A stretch of 27,846 nt of DNA from Planctomycetaceae bacterium. GTDB taxonomy: Bacteria > Planctomycetota > Planctomycetia > Pirellulales > PALSA-1355. The notes under the pieces were generated by a model. That model was not told where the DNA came from, ran no database searches, and was given only the letters and a program-made list of their open reading frames with translations. The stretch is from assembly GCA_005773095.1 (NCBI GenBank), contig SXHT01000030.1:1-27846 (forward strand), given 5' to 3'. Positions within the stretch are counted from its first letter, which is position 1; each line of letters opens with the position of its first letter. Below are positions 27,791 through 27,846 of the stretch, in pieces. Made by a program: the position numbers and the translations under genes.

Positions 27791-27846
27791 ATGCTCACAA
27801 CCCTTCCCATCGTTGACGCAACTCGCCCCGCAGCATCGCTGCGCGC
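27791..27846 (+). CDS. Possible start of a rightward gene (3' end outside window)
   Basis: ATG at 27791 opens a frame reading MLTTLPIVDATRPAASLR that runs off the window. The residues look natural, and the preceding 100 bp on this strand are AT-richer with a TTGATACAATT stretch that could hold a -10 element. There is no clear ribosome binding site. The product cannot be named. Confidence 0.3.
   Translation, partial: MLTTLPIVDATRPAASLR

Overview
The window reads as chromosomal DNA of a planctomycete, most likely from the Pirellulales. This is inferred from the gene set, not from a marker gene. Supporting signs are a secreted PQQ-type propeller protein opening with WPQFRGPNGDG, Uma2 nucleases, an FHA protein, DUF4254, small membrane proteins of planctomycete flavour, a PheT without its OB tRNA-binding domain, and many dispersed palindromic repeats between genes. 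No rRNA, tRNA, CRISPR array, phage gene or transposase was seen.

Layout. 1-291 is the C-terminal end of an acyl-CoA synthetase. 363-2633 is a minus-strand run of small accessory genes: an 88-aa unknown, a DUF488 protein overlapping a 108-aa unknown, a gene remnant, and a small-protein/nucleotidyltransferase pair. A SAM methyltransferase follows (2748-3563). 3564-4473 is a 900-bp gene-poor stretch with two copies of a 97-bp repeat that shows compensatory changes in a hairpin. Next come an Uma2 nuclease, an AlaC-type aminotransferase, a membrane-anchored protein with a duplicated parvulin module, and the PQQ-propeller protein. Diverging from that is a BNR/Asp-box propeller gene followed by a MoaD/ThiS-like protein ending in Gly-Gly. 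A small membrane protein converges on the pheS-pheT operon; PheS carries an in-frame palindromic insertion. 16828-18222 encodes a highly divergent phosphoglycerate kinase-like protein. Then come an FHA protein, an ASCH protein with an odd tail, an M28 peptidase/glutaminyl-cyclase-like gene with a downstream membrane gene, DUF4254, a second small-protein/nucleotidyltransferase pair, a GT9 heptosyltransferase-like gene, a pyruvate/indolepyruvate decarboxylase-type ThDP enzyme and two small membrane proteins. The last 600 bp hold gene remnants and perhaps the start of a rightward gene.

How genes work together. pheS-pheT form one tRNA synthetase. The M28 protein and the 215-aa membrane protein are 6 bp apart, and the 177-aa and 79-aa membrane proteins 3 bp apart; each pair looks co-transcribed. 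The two nucleotidyltransferase pairs share gene order, overlapping starts and a motif in the small partner, so they look like two members of one toxin-antitoxin-like family. DUF4254, GT9 and the methyltransferase suggest cell-surface glycan work. At least four families of intergenic repeats punctuate the window, several placed at stop codons. The points most worth following are the BNR/MoaD-GG pair, the PGK-like pseudoenzyme, the two nucleotidyltransferase pairs, the palindrome inside pheS, and the covarying 97-bp repeat.
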